From NCBI GenBank assembly GCA_002479245.1, contig DLMG01000264.1:1-17924 (forward strand): a stretch of 17,924 bases of DNA. Reading direction: 5' to 3'. The notes under the pieces were generated by a model. That model did not search any database, was not told the origin of the DNA, and was given only the letters and a program-made list of their open reading frames with translations. Within the stretch, counting starts at the first letter, position 1; every line of letters begins with the position of its first letter. Both the position numbers and the translations under genes were made by a program. The stretch comes from Verrucomicrobia subdivision 3 bacterium UBA7542. Its GTDB lineage: Bacteria; Verrucomicrobiota; Verrucomicrobiia; Limisphaerales; UBA11358. Below are positions 1-7,688 of this stretch, one piece after another.

Positions 1-29
1 TCCGGCATTTCCACCGCGGTGGCGCCAGA

Positions 30-263
30 CTAGGCGCCGTTGTCGCCGATGGCCTCGACCGGACAGCCCTCCTTGGCTTCCTTGCAACGCCCTTCTTCCT
101 CCGGCGATGCCGGTTGTTTGTAGACGAACGAGTATCCGCCGTCGTCGTTGCGTTTGAAATTATCCGGCGCCGTCTCGCGACACAGGTCGCAGTCAATGCA
201 CTGGTTGTCCACGTAGTATTTGCCCGGGACGTTTTCGGGATAGCGATTTGCAGCGTCAGCCAT
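30..263 (-). CDS. small single-cluster ferredoxin
   Basis: This 77-residue acidic protein is probably a soluble electron carrier with one [4Fe-4S] cluster. The visible ligands are C22, C25 and C28 in CIDCDLC, plus C67 in the GCP motif near the C-terminus. C60 is an extra cysteine that is not needed in the usual pattern. The ATG at 263 gives a start (MADAANRYPE) of the usual length for single-cluster ferredoxins; an upstream in-frame start would add about 25 residues that do not look like ferredoxin. It lies on the same strand as the nuo genes, about 340 bp beyond nuoN, so it may be a separate transcription unit. A role as a redox partner of complex I is not shown by the sequence. The ferredoxin assignment is firm; the electron donor and acceptor are unknown. 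Confidence 0.85.
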   Translation of the reverse strand: MADAANRYPENVPGKYYVDNQCIDCDLCRETAPDNFKRNDDGGYSFVYKQPASPEEEGRCKEAKEGCPVEAIGDNGA

Positions 264-412
264 AAAATCAGTCTTGAATTTGAAATGCAATATGGCGGCC
301 CTGCCGGATAATGGCAAGTCCATTTCAATTTTTTTCATCTCGATGGGCGCATCTCAATTTTTGAGCCGGCGTTCTGTTCCGAAGGAATAATCGAAAATAG
401 CCCGAAATTTCA

Positions 413-541
413 ATGCCGGAAAAGGTTTGGGAAAATCGAGTCCCGCGGGGACGGCTGAAATCCGGTGCCACGGTGGTCATCATCTGCTCCATCCTTATCG
501 GCGAACAAATCATGGACGCCGTCCAGATGCGGGTGGTGTAA
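413..541 (+). CDS. possible 42-residue ORF or fragment in the nuoN-ferredoxin gap
   Basis: An ATG at 413 opens a 42-codon frame ending in TAA at 539-541. It has a basic N-terminal part (VPRGRLKSG) followed by a hydrophobic stretch (ATVVIICSILIG) and an acidic/amphipathic end. Most third positions are G or C, as expected for coding DNA in this genome. I see no clear ribosome binding site and do not recognise the protein. It could be a real small membrane peptide, or the decayed end of a dispersed repeat or mobile element. It is the only frame in this 341-bp gap (264-604) that looks even weakly coding. Confidence 0.25.
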   Translation: MPEKVWENRVPRGRLKSGATVVIICSILIGEQIMDAVQMRVV

Positions 542-553
542 TCCGAGTTTGCA

Positions 554-574
554 GGAGCCGACATGAGGCGGCTC
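554..574. terminator. hairpin downstream of nuoN, weak terminator candidate
   Basis: GAGCCG at 555-560 and CGGCTC at 569-574 form a 6-bp GC-rich stem with an 8-nt loop. It lies about 30 nt beyond the nuoN stop on the nuo strand. There is no U-tract on either side, so a factor-independent terminator is not well supported. It may instead be a solitary REP-like hairpin, since GGAG stands at its foot. Confidence 0.3.
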
Positions 575-604
575 ATTTCAATTGGAGCATCGTGCGGTCT
601 AAAT

Positions 605-2053
605 TTACCGGGCCAGTGCCTTCACCGCTTCGTTTGCGAGGTTGACCATCACGTTCGGAAACAACCCGATCCAGAACATGCCGGCGATGCAAATTGCGAT
701 GGCAACCTTGGCCGGACCGGAAAGCATGATCGGCGACAAATCCGCCGGTGCGTCCTTGCTCCAGTAAATCGCGCGGATGACGCCGCCATAATAGTAAAGC
801 GAGATCACCACGCCCGCCAGCGCCGTGAACGTGAGACAGTAATAACCGTGGTTTCCCGTGACCTGGGCTTGTTGTATCACAGCTTTCAGCAGCAAAAATT
901 TTCCGAAGAATCCGGCCAGCGGCGGAATGCCCGCCAGCGACACCATCGCCAGCGTCATCGTCGTGGCCAGCAATGGCGAACGCTGGTTCAATCCGGCCAG
1001 CGCGGAAATGTTTTCGCTGTCCAGATGCCGCATCACGAGGCAAATGACCGTGAACGCCCCCAGCACCGTGAACAGATAACCGCTCAGGTAATAAAGAATC
1101 GCCGCCTGGCCGCTCGCGCTCAGCGCCGCCACGCCCAGCAGCAGATAACCCGCATGCGCGATGCTCGAATAGCCCAGCAGCCGCTTCAGGTTTTGCTGCG
1201 GTATCGCGCACAAGTTGCCGTAAAGAATCGTGATGCCGGAGATGATGATCAACGGATTTGCCCAATGCGCCGTCACACTTGGAATTGCAGTGAACAAAAC
1301 GCGCAGCAATAAAACGAACCCGGCGGCCTTTGAGCCGACGGCGAGAAATGCCGTCGTCGGTGTCGGCGCGCCTTGATAAACGTCCGGTGCCCAGATCTGG
1401 AATGGAAACGCGGCGATTTTGAAACCAAGGCCGGCCAGCACCAACACCATGCCGAACAGAAAGATTTTGTTGTCGGCAAATTGGGACGCGACTGATGCCA
1501 GTTCGTTGAAGTTTAGCTTGCCGGTCGTTCCCCACACCAGCGCGATGCCATAAACCATGAACGCCGACGACAGCGCGCCGAGAATCAGGTATTTCACGCC
1601 CGCCTCCAGCGACACGAGCCGACCGCGTTGAAAGCTCGTGAGCACATAAAACGTGACGGTAATCAGCTCAATCGAGACAAAAAGCATCGCGAAGTTGTTG
1701 GCGGATGCCGCGAACAGCATTCCCGACAGCGCAAAGACGATGAGCGAATAATACTCTGAAATGCCAGCGGTAAGCCGATCGGAGAATTCCACCGACATGA
1801 AAAGCACGAGGATGGCGGCGACGAGGAAGAAGCGTTTGAAAAACACGGCCAGCCCGTCTTCCACGAACATGCCGCTGAATGCCGTGCCGGTGGCACAAAC
1901 GCCCAGGTTCGTGACCAGCAACATCGCCAGCGCCGCTGCTGCCGCGTAGCCAAGGAAGCGCTTGCGTTCGAGGGGCATCCAAAAATCCGCGAGCATCAGC
2001 ACGAGGCCGAGGGCGATCACCCAGATTTCCAGATTGAGCAGGGATGCGTTCAT
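605..2053 (-). CDS. nuoN: NADH-quinone oxidoreductase subunit N
   Basis: NuoN is an antiporter-like proton-pumping subunit of the complex I membrane arm. The 482-residue length is normal and the protein is a multi-pass membrane protein. Residues expected for the half-channels are present: E129 (VSIEL), K212 in GLGFKIAAFPF, followed by the signature WAPDVYQGAPTP, and K242 (GSKAAG). Its ATG overlaps the nuoM stop as ATGA (2053-2050), so it is probably translationally coupled to nuoM. It is the last nuo gene of the cluster. The assignment is firm. Confidence 0.97.
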   Translation of the reverse strand: MNASLLNLEIWVIALGLVLMLADFWMPLERKRFLGYAAAAALAMLLVTNLGVCATGTAFSGMFVEDGLAVFFKRFFLVAAILVLFMSVEFSDRLTAGISEYYSLIVFALSGMLFAASANNFAMLFVSIELITVTFYVLTSFQRGRLVSLEAGVKYLILGALSSAFMVYGIALVWGTTGKLNFNELASVASQFADNKIFLFGMVLVLAGLGFKIAAFPFQIWAPDVYQGAPTPTTAFLAVGSKAAGFVLLLRVLFTAIPSVTAHWANPLIIISGITILYGNLCAIPQQNLKRLLGYSSIAHAGYLLLGVAALSASGQAAILYYLSGYLFTVLGAFTVICLVMRHLDSENISALAGLNQRSPLLATTMTLAMVSLAGIPPLAGFFGKFLLLKAVIQQAQVTGNHGYYCLTFTALAGVVISLYYYGGVIRAIYWSKDAPADLSPIMLSGPAKVAIAICIAGMFWIGLFPNVMVNLANEAVKALAR

Positions 2054-3660
2054 TTTGGTTCCGTAGCCGCCGACGTGAGTCGGCGCTGACTATCCGATTG
2101 TTTAGATGGCGCGGACTCACGTCCGCGGCTACTTGCATCACCAGCGACCAATCCACCCACGTTCTCCGTCACCATTTTCACGATCTTCTCCGCATCCGGA
2201 GTGATTTTTTCCGTGAGCAATCGCGGAAAACAACCGAACACCAGCAGGCTGGCCAGCAACAGCGCGTAAGGCAGTTTGCGCCAGACATTCGACGCGTCGG
2301 GAATGCCCGACCACTTTTCCGGCAGCGGACCGTGCAAAACGTTCCGCATCGCGCGCAGCATGTAGAGCGCGCTAATCATCAATGCGCCCCAAAGCGCCAA
2401 ACCAGTCACGACCGGAAAGACCTTCCACGCGCCGAAGAACACCGTGACTTCACCGACGAAATTCGCGAACCCCGGCAGACCGCAGCCGGCCAGTGCCGCC
2501 ATCAACAGCGCGGGGCCGACGAACGGCAGTTTGCGCGCCAGCCCGCCGAGTTCACCCATCTCCAGTGTGCCGGTTTGCTGGTAAATGTAGCCGCTCAAGC
2601 CGAACGACAGCGCCGCGAGAAATCCGTGCGCAATCATGATGATCACCGCGCCCGTCACGCCGATGAGGTTCAGGCTGGCGATACCGAGGAAGATGAAGCC
2701 CATGTGCGCCACGCTCGAATTGCCGATGAGCAGGTTCAGGTTGCGCTGCCGCATTGCCACCCAGCCGACGTAAAGAATATTGCCGAGACAGAGCCAGGCG
2801 AGAATTTGCATCCAGTGTTGCGCCGCCTGCGGCATCAGCGGCAGCGCGATGCGAATCAAACCGTAAAGCCCGAATTTTTTCAGCACGCCCGCGTGCAGCA
2901 TTGCCGTCGGCGACGGCGCGGAACCATAACCCAGCGGCGCCCAGGTGTGAAACGGCCAGAGCGAAACCAAAATGCCAAAACCGAGCAACAACAACGGGAA
3001 GATGAAATTCTGCGCGCCACCAGCCATCGGGTTATTGCGGAAAAATTCAGTTAATTTCGGGATGTCGAAGCCAATTTTACCAGCAGTGCGCAGGTCTGCG
3101 GGCACTTGCAGGTAAAGCGCAATGAGACCGATGAGCGCAATCAGGGCGCCAATGCTGAGGTAAAGCGTGATCTGGAACGTGGCGTAGTTCTTCCGTTCGC
3201 CGCGGCCCCAGACGCCAATCATGATGAACGTCGGCACCAGCGCGAGTTCGTGCAGAAAATAAAAGAAAAACAAATCGAGTGACGCGAACGCGCCGAGGAT
3301 GCCGCCGGTCATCACAAGCAGCAGAATGTAAAACTCCTTCTCGCGCGACTGGATTTCAAACGAACAACACGCCGCCGCAAACGCCACGATCGCGCCCATC
3401 AAAATCAGCCCGACGTTCAAGCCATCCACGCCGACGTGATAGCTGATGCCGAGCGATTCGACCCACGGAATTTGCTGTTCGAACTGGTAGCCCGCATGGC
3501 CGGTGACAAACTGGCAAAACATTTTCACCGCCAGCAGCATCGAAATGAACGTGGCGAGGACAGCAACCGCGCGAATGATGACGCGGTAATTGCGCGGCAC
3601 GAACACCAGCGCCACCGCCGCCAGCAGCGGCCAACCCAAAATATAAGTTAAAATGGACAT
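2050..3660 (-). CDS. nuoM: NADH-quinone oxidoreductase subunit M, variant lacking TM7 lysine
   Basis: NuoM is an antiporter-like proton-pumping subunit of the membrane arm; this one has 536 residues. The ATG at 3660 (MSILTYILGW) is the family-like start; an earlier in-frame start would read through the upstream repeat. E138 (LHELA) matches the essential TM5 glutamate and K262 (VLKKFGLYG) the TM8 lysine. The GEV motif of the later helix is also present. In an ungapped alignment with the E. coli form recalled from memory (FAVKMPVVPLHGW), the TM7 lysine is L231 here (FGILVSLWPFHTW), and the following WLPDAH segment reads WAPLGY. Residues 510-533 are encoded by a palindromic repeat, giving a hydrophilic tail rich in Ser and Arg that ends in TEPK. 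The stop overlaps the nuoN start as ATGA. Confidence 0.96.
   Translation of the reverse strand: MSILTYILGWPLLAAVALVFVPRNYRVIIRAVAVLATFISMLLAVKMFCQFVTGHAGYQFEQQIPWVESLGISYHVGVDGLNVGLILMGAIVAFAAACCSFEIQSREKEFYILLLVMTGGILGAFASLDLFFFYFLHELALVPTFIMIGVWGRGERKNYATFQITLYLSIGALIALIGLIALYLQVPADLRTAGKIGFDIPKLTEFFRNNPMAGGAQNFIFPLLLLGFGILVSLWPFHTWAPLGYGSAPSPTAMLHAGVLKKFGLYGLIRIALPLMPQAAQHWMQILAWLCLGNILYVGWVAMRQRNLNLLIGNSSVAHMGFIFLGIASLNLIGVTGAVIIMIAHGFLAALSFGLSGYIYQQTGTLEMGELGGLARKLPFVGPALLMAALAGCGLPGFANFVGEVTVFFGAWKVFPVVTGLALWGALMISALYMLRAMRNVLHGPLPEKWSGIPDASNVWRKLPYALLLASLLVFGCFPRLLTEKITPDAEKIVKMVTENVGGLVAGDASSRGRESAPSKQSDSQRRLTSAATEPK
2063..2132. repeat. GTAG-type inverted hairpin pair (BIME-like) inside the 3' end of nuoM
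   Basis: Two 24-nt arms (2063-2086 and 2109-2132) are inverted copies, and each folds into its own hairpin. The left arm reads GTAGCCGC-CGAC-GTGA-GTCG-GCGC. The reverse complement of the right arm reads GTAGCCGC-GGAC-GTGA-GTCC-GCGC. The only difference is a paired C/G to G/C swap that keeps the stem. GTAG at the hairpin foot is the signature of REP sequences handled by RAYT (REP-associated Y1) transposases. The whole element is read as nuoM codons. Confidence 0.85.
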
Positions 3661-3713
3661 CAATTGTAAAAATCGAGTTCCGAGGGTCGAAATTCGAAAT
3701 GAACGGGAACGCT

Positions 3714-3849
3714 CGCCCTCGCCCTGACCCTCTCCCCCCGGGAGAGGGAACAGCAAAGATCGCCTCTCGAAATTCCCAACCACGCTTGTTTCGCCAGCCG
3801 ACTGACGACGATTCTCCCTCTCCTGGGGGAGAGGGCTGGGGTGAGGGCG
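3714..3849. repeat. inverted CCCTC-type hairpin pair between nuoL and nuoM
   Basis: The left copy starts CGCCCTCGCCCTG (3714 onward) and the right copy ends with the inverse, GGGGTGAGGGCG (to 3849). Each copy carries its own CCCTCTC...GAGAGGG hairpin. About 60 bp of unrelated sequence separates them. The element occupies most of the 235-bp nuoL-nuoM gap. Similar CCCTC/GAGGG palindromes occur as dispersed repeats in many bacteria (recalled, not searched). Confidence 0.8.
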
Positions 3850-3895
3850 GACCAGCCACCACTCACTTCAATTCGTTTGTTGTCGTTGGCAATTA

Positions 3896-5884
3896 TCATT
3901 TTCCTAAAACGAACCACAACACCACGGCCACGCCCAGCGCGAACAGGAACGCGTAGGTCTGGAGGTTGCCGGTTTGCATGAGGCGCAGCGCGCGTCCGGA
4001 AAAATCCGTGCCGCCGCGAACCAGACCGATGCCGCCCCAATCCACCAGCCAGCGGTCAATCCAATCCATCACCGTGGCGATGAAATCATGCGCGCGGATG
4101 AAAGTGGCCTCGTAAATTTCATCAAAGTAAAACCGGTTCTTCATCGCGGTGGCAAAACCACCGAGCTTCGCGGGCAGCGGATCGCTCGCGGCGTTGCGAT
4201 ACAGACTTCGAGCGAGAATGAATCCGATGGCAACTGCTCCTAATCCAATAAACGACGCGGCTGGCGAGTCCAAAAACGGCTCAAGAATTTTATGCATCAT
4301 TGGAATTTTGAAGAGAAATCTAAGCCCCGAATCAAGCAACCCATTGAAGTAATTCAGCCAGTATGGTGAACTGGGATCATCGCTTACGTAAGTTTCCCAT
4401 GTTCTGTATGAAAGTGGAGTGAACTTGATCAATCCAGAATCAAAATAGTGTTTTAGAATAATATTACTGATGCCTATGAAACCACCGACTAGCGCAAACA
4501 CAGCGAGAAGTCGCAACGGCCAGATCATGACGCCGGGGGATTCGTGCGCGTGACTGGCTTCCTTCGTCTTTGGCTCACCGACGAACGCCACGAAGAACAG
4601 GCGGAACATGTAGAACGTGGTCAGCACCGCGACGAATGCGGCGACTGCGAAGAGCGGGTAGTTATGCGTGTGCCAAGCCTGCGCGAGGATGGCGTCCTTC
4701 GAGTAGAAACCGCTGAACGGCGGCACGCCGCACAACGCCAGCGCACCGATCAGGAACGTCCAGAACGTCACCGGCATTTTTTTGCGCAGCCCGCCCATCT
4801 TCCAGATGTCCTGCTCGTGATGCAGCGCGATGATGACCGAGCCGGCGCCGAGGAACAGCAGCGCCTTGAAAAACGCGTGCGTGGTCAGGTGGAACATCGC
4901 GGGCGTTGGGCCACTCAGACCCACGGCCATGACCATGTAACCGAGTTGTGACAGCGTTGAATAGGCAAGGATGCGCTTGATGTCGTTTTGCTGGATGGCG
5001 ATGAGCGCGGAGAGCAACGCGGTGAAACCGCCGATCCACGCGATGACGTGCAGCGCCGTCGGGTCGAGCAGGAAGATGATCCGGCAAAGCATGTAAACAC
5101 CGGCAGCCACCATGGTTGCGGCGTGAATCAACGCGCTGACGGGCGTCGGGCCTTCCATCGCGTCCGGCAGCCAGACGTGCAGCGGGAATTGGGCGGACTT
5201 GCCCATCGCACCGCAGAAAATCAAAAGTCCGGCAATGCTGGCAATGGTTCCGAGCGCCGCGGGATTGGCGATAAGGGTTTGTTGGAGCGTGCTGAAATTC
5301 AGCGAGCCAAGCGCAGTCCACACCACCAGGATTCCGAGCAGGAAGCCGAAGTCGCCGAGACGGTTGGTGAAGAACGCCTTTTTTGCCGCATCCGCCGCGC
5401 TGGGTTTTTCAAACCAGAAACCAATGAGCAGGTAGCTGGACACGCCGACCAGTTCCCAGAAGATGAAAAGCTGGATGAAATTGTTCGCCAGCACGATGCC
5501 AAGCATCGAGAACGTGAACAGGCTCAGGCACGCGAAGAAGCGTGAGAATCCACGGTCTTCGCGCATGTACCCGAAGGAATAAATGTGAATCGCCCCGCCG
5601 ACACCGGTGACGATGAGCATCATCATCAGGCTCAAGGCATCGAGCTTCAGCCCGAAGTCAATGTTCAGATTGCCGATGGACAGCCAGTTGGTCGTCAATT
5701 CGGAAGGTGTTGGTGTCCAGCCATTGTTGGCGATGAAAACAACCGTGAGGACAAAACCGGTGACAATGGCGCCGATGGACAGGAGCGCGCTCGTGGTGCG
5801 GCAACGCAAGGTGAAAAGCGGTATCACCGTCGCGGCGAGCAGCGGCAGAAACAAGATCAACCAGGGTAGTGCTTCTAAGTTCAT
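3896..5884 (-). CDS. nuoL: NADH-quinone oxidoreductase subunit L
   Basis: NuoL is the distal antiporter-like subunit carrying the long lateral helix that braces the membrane arm. It is 662 residues, somewhat longer than the roughly 613 of E. coli. Key residues are present: E144 (FWELVG), K229 (AMGKSAQFPLHVWLPDAMEG), H254 (ALIHAAT) and K396 (GFYSKDAIL). The ATG at 5884 (MNLEALPW) is chosen because upstream in-frame codons lie in a tandem repeat. The stretch coding for residues about 462-542 (4261-4500) has only about 40% GC, against about 60% around it, and may be a foreign or rapidly diverging segment. This region also accounts for much of the extra length. The assignment is firm. Confidence 0.97.
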   Translation of the reverse strand: MNLEALPWLILFLPLLAATVIPLFTLRCRTTSALLSIGAIVTGFVLTVVFIANNGWTPTPSELTTNWLSIGNLNIDFGLKLDALSLMMMLIVTGVGGAIHIYSFGYMREDRGFSRFFACLSLFTFSMLGIVLANNFIQLFIFWELVGVSSYLLIGFWFEKPSAADAAKKAFFTNRLGDFGFLLGILVVWTALGSLNFSTLQQTLIANPAALGTIASIAGLLIFCGAMGKSAQFPLHVWLPDAMEGPTPVSALIHAATMVAAGVYMLCRIIFLLDPTALHVIAWIGGFTALLSALIAIQQNDIKRILAYSTLSQLGYMVMAVGLSGPTPAMFHLTTHAFFKALLFLGAGSVIIALHHEQDIWKMGGLRKKMPVTFWTFLIGALALCGVPPFSGFYSKDAILAQAWHTHNYPLFAVAAFVAVLTTFYMFRLFFVAFVGEPKTKEASHAHESPGVMIWPLRLLAVFALVGGFIGISNIILKHYFDSGLIKFTPLSYRTWETYVSDDPSSPYWLNYFNGLLDSGLRFLFKIPMMHKILEPFLDSPAASFIGLGAVAIGFILARSLYRNAASDPLPAKLGGFATAMKNRFYFDEIYEATFIRAHDFIATVMDWIDRWLVDWGGIGLVRGGTDFSGRALRLMQTGNLQTYAFLFALGVAVVLWFVLGK

Positions 5885-5889
5885 CAGTT

Positions 5890-6000
5890 GAAATGGGAAC
5901 ATCCAACATCCAACATCCAACATCCAACATCGAAAGTCGTCGCGCACCGTTCATTGGATGTTCGGCGTTGGATGTTGGTTGTTGGATGTTTTTTCATTTC
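5890..6000. repeat. inverted 7-bp tandem repeat element between nuoK and nuoL
   Basis: The left arm begins GAAATGGGA and holds four perfect copies of ACATCCA (5899-5926) plus a partial fifth. The right arm is an imperfect inverse, with TTGGATG units and the end TTTTTTCATTTC at 6000. The arms are about 47 nt each with a short spacer. The element fills the 117-bp nuoK-nuoL gap and ends 2 bp from the nuoK stop codon. Confidence 0.85.
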
Positions 6001-6001
6001 T

Positions 6002-6307
6002 TCAAAGTTTCATCGTGGTCAGGTCTTCGACGTGCGCGGTCTGGCGTTTGCGGTAGAGCGCGACGATGAGCGCCAGGCCGACGGACACTTCCGCCGCCGC
6101 GACGGTGATGATGAAGAAGACCAGAATCTGGCCGTTCAGGTTATTGTTGAACCGCGAAAACGAGACGAGCGCGAGATTGGCTGCGTTAAGCATCAACTCG
6201 AGCGACATATACATCACCAGCAGGTTGCGGCGCGTGATCACGCCGAGCAAACCCAGGCAAAACAGCAGGGCGCTGACGACCAGATAATGTTCGAGTCCGG
6301 GAGTCAT
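6002..6307 (-). CDS. nuoK: NADH-quinone oxidoreductase subunit K
   Basis: NuoK is a small three-helix subunit of the complex I proton channel region, here 101 residues as expected. The family pattern is clear: GLLGVITRRNLLVMYMSLE with E37, and ITVAAAEVSVGLAL with E73, matching the two buried glutamates essential for pumping. The ATG at 6307 (MTPGLEHYLV) is the usual family start; longer in-frame readings would run into an 8-bp tandem repeat. It lies between nuoJ and nuoL, with repeat elements on both sides rather than the overlaps often seen in nuo operons. Confidence 0.97.
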   Translation of the reverse strand: MTPGLEHYLVVSALLFCLGLLGVITRRNLLVMYMSLELMLNAANLALVSFSRFNNNLNGQILVFFIITVAAAEVSVGLALIVALYRKRQTAHVEDLTTMKL

Positions 6308-6311
6308 ACGG

Positions 6312-6394
6312 CGGAGCGATGGAGTAATGGAGTAATGGAGTGATGGGGCCTGCATTTTTGCAGCACTCCAACTCTCCAACTCTCCAATACTCCG
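6312..6394. repeat. inverted 8-bp tandem repeat element between nuoJ and nuoK
   Basis: The left arm starts CGGAG and carries ATGGAGTA-type 8-bp units. The right arm carries CTCCAACT-type units and ends CTCCG. The two arms are inverse to each other and meet at a small central hairpin, CTGCA-TTTT-TGCAG (6350-6363). The element fills 83 of the 97 bp between the two genes. Confidence 0.8.
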
Positions 6395-6404
6395 TTTTCG
6401 TTTT

Positions 6405-6914
6405 TCACTTCAGGTCTTTCTTGCTCAATAAGATCACACCCACCATCGCCACCAGCAGCAGCACGGAGACGACTTCAAACGGCAGCAGATATTGCGTGAA
6501 CAACAGCTTGCCGAGCGCGGCCGTTTCCCCCTCCAGCATGGGCGCGGACAAATTTGCGCCCGGCTGCGCCGCCAGAATTGATTTCACAAAAATCGTCACG
6601 ATGGAGCCGACGGAAACCAATCCGCCGATCAGGCTGAACTTTTTGATTCTGCGGCGTTCTTCATCCTTCAAATCGAGCAGCATGATGACGAAGAGGAACA
6701 GCACCATGACCGCGCCCGCATAGACGAGGATTTGCACCGCCGCGAGGAAGAACGCGTGCAGCAGCACGAACAACCCGGCCATCGAAATGATGGTCAACAC
6801 GAGAAACATTGCACTCGTAACCGGGTTGCGGCTGAACGGATTCGCGATGACCAGCACGCCACACAACAGCGTCAGCGCCGCGAACACGTAAAATAAAATG
6901 TCGGGTAGTGACAT
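6405..6914 (-). CDS. nuoJ: NADH-quinone oxidoreductase subunit J
   Basis: NuoJ is a five-helix membrane subunit linking the quinone site to the antiporter-like subunits. It has 169 residues and several hydrophobic helices. The conserved TM3 segment is visible as AAVQILVYAGAVMVLFLFVI, followed by the short basic loop LKDEERRRIKK. The start is the ATG at 6914 (MSLPDILFY). Upstream in-frame codons fall in a complex palindromic repeat and are not NuoJ-like. It lies between nuoI and nuoK as in other nuo operons. The assignment is firm. Confidence 0.96.
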   Translation of the reverse strand: MSLPDILFYVFAALTLLCGVLVIANPFSRNPVTSAMFLVLTIISMAGLFVLLHAFFLAAVQILVYAGAVMVLFLFVIMLLDLKDEERRRIKKFSLIGGLVSVGSIVTIFVKSILAAQPGANLSAPMLEGETAALGKLLFTQYLLPFEVVSVLLLVAMVGVILLSKKDLK

Positions 6915-6928
6915 GTTTTTGACTCTAA

Positions 6929-7124
6929 AACCACGAATAAACACCAATGAACACGAAGGTTTGTGTGCTTTGTAGCGCAGACTTCCAAGTCTGCTGTATC
7001 GCGGGTTTCCAAACCCGCGCCGCATTTGCACTCGACGACCAAGCCGATTTAGAAATCGGCGACACGGCAGGTTTAGAAACCTGCGCTACGGCGGATTCGT
7101 GTTGATGCGTGTCCATTCGCGGTT
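6929..7124. repeat. nested palindromic element between nuoI and nuoJ
   Basis: The outer 29-nt arms (6929-6957 and 7096-7124) are inverse copies built on AACCRCGAAT...AACACGAA. Nested between them (6972-7089) is a second inverted element that starts GTAGCGCAG and ends CTGCGCTAC. The inner element folds into four successive hairpins: stems GCAGACT and CGCGGGTT with TCCA loops, then stems GCCGATT and GCAGGTT with TAGA loops. The composite takes up almost the entire 213-bp gap and ends 3 bp from the nuoI stop. Confidence 0.85.
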
Positions 7125-7127
7125 GCC

Positions 7128-7670
7128 TTAAACCTTCACCGGAAAATTTTCCTGTTCCTTCGCCTCTTCCAGCTTGTGTTTCCACTTCTGGATGCCGGGG
7201 TGTGTGCCGCCCAGCGCGAGGAGTTTTTCCTTGTTGTAAATCATCTCGGCGCGGCTCGCGCCGGTGAGCGAGTAATCCTTTTGCAGGAAAATCGCCTCTT
7301 CCGGGCAGACTTCCTGGCAAAAGCCGCAGAAGATGCAGCGGAGCATGTTGATCTCGAATTCCGCCGGCATCTTTTCCGCGTTCGGGCGGTCGGCGAGCCG
7401 GCCGGCCGGGCCGGGCGGAATGATTTTGATGGCCTTGGGCGGGCAGACGAATTCGCAAAGCTGGCACGAGACGCACTTGGTGTTGCCTTCCTGATCGCGC
7501 ACGAGATAGGGCGCCCCGCGGTAGCCCGGCGGCACGGCCCATTTCTCCTCGGGATACTGCATCGTCACCTTCTTTTTGAAGAAGTGACGGAGCGTGACTT
7601 TGAACCCGCCGGCAATCGCCGGCAGATAAAGCCGTTCCAAAAGATTCAATGGTTTGCGTTTGACGATCAT
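7128..7670 (-). CDS. nuoI: NADH-quinone oxidoreductase subunit I, 2x[4Fe-4S]
   Basis: NuoI carries clusters N6a and N6b, passing electrons toward NuoB and quinone. It has 180 residues. The two ferredoxin motifs are CVSCQLCEFVCPP (C66, C69, C72, C76) and CIFCGFCQEVCPEEAI (C112, C115, C118, C122). An amphipathic N-terminal part precedes them, as expected for membrane association. The ATG at 7670 (MIVKRKPLN) is preferred over an upstream TTG at 7682. It lies between nuoH and nuoJ and is flanked by repeat elements on both sides. The assignment is firm. Confidence 0.97.
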   Translation of the reverse strand: MIVKRKPLNLLERLYLPAIAGGFKVTLRHFFKKKVTMQYPEEKWAVPPGYRGAPYLVRDQEGNTKCVSCQLCEFVCPPKAIKIIPPGPAGRLADRPNAEKMPAEFEINMLRCIFCGFCQEVCPEEAIFLQKDYSLTGASRAEMIYNKEKLLALGGTHPGIQKWKHKLEEAKEQENFPVKV

Positions 7671-7688
7671 TTCAAACTTCAATCTTCC

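Noticed and set aside
11..22. 12-bp perfect palindrome CCACCGCGGTGG downstream of the ferredoxin gene
   Set aside because: Near the window edge, with no U-tract or repeat copy visible; not enough to call a terminator or operator.
563..1312. Long open frame on the plus strand opposite nuoN
   Set aside because: It is antisense to a clear nuoN with high-GC codons; the protein is Arg/Gln/His rich and low-complexity, as expected for a shadow frame.
2044..3054. 336-codon plus-strand frame opposite nuoM
   Set aside because: Shadow of nuoM; composition dominated by Arg, His and Gln with no recognisable domain.
5899..5931. CRISPR array
   Set aside because: The units are 7 bp head to tail without spacers, so this is a short tandem repeat.
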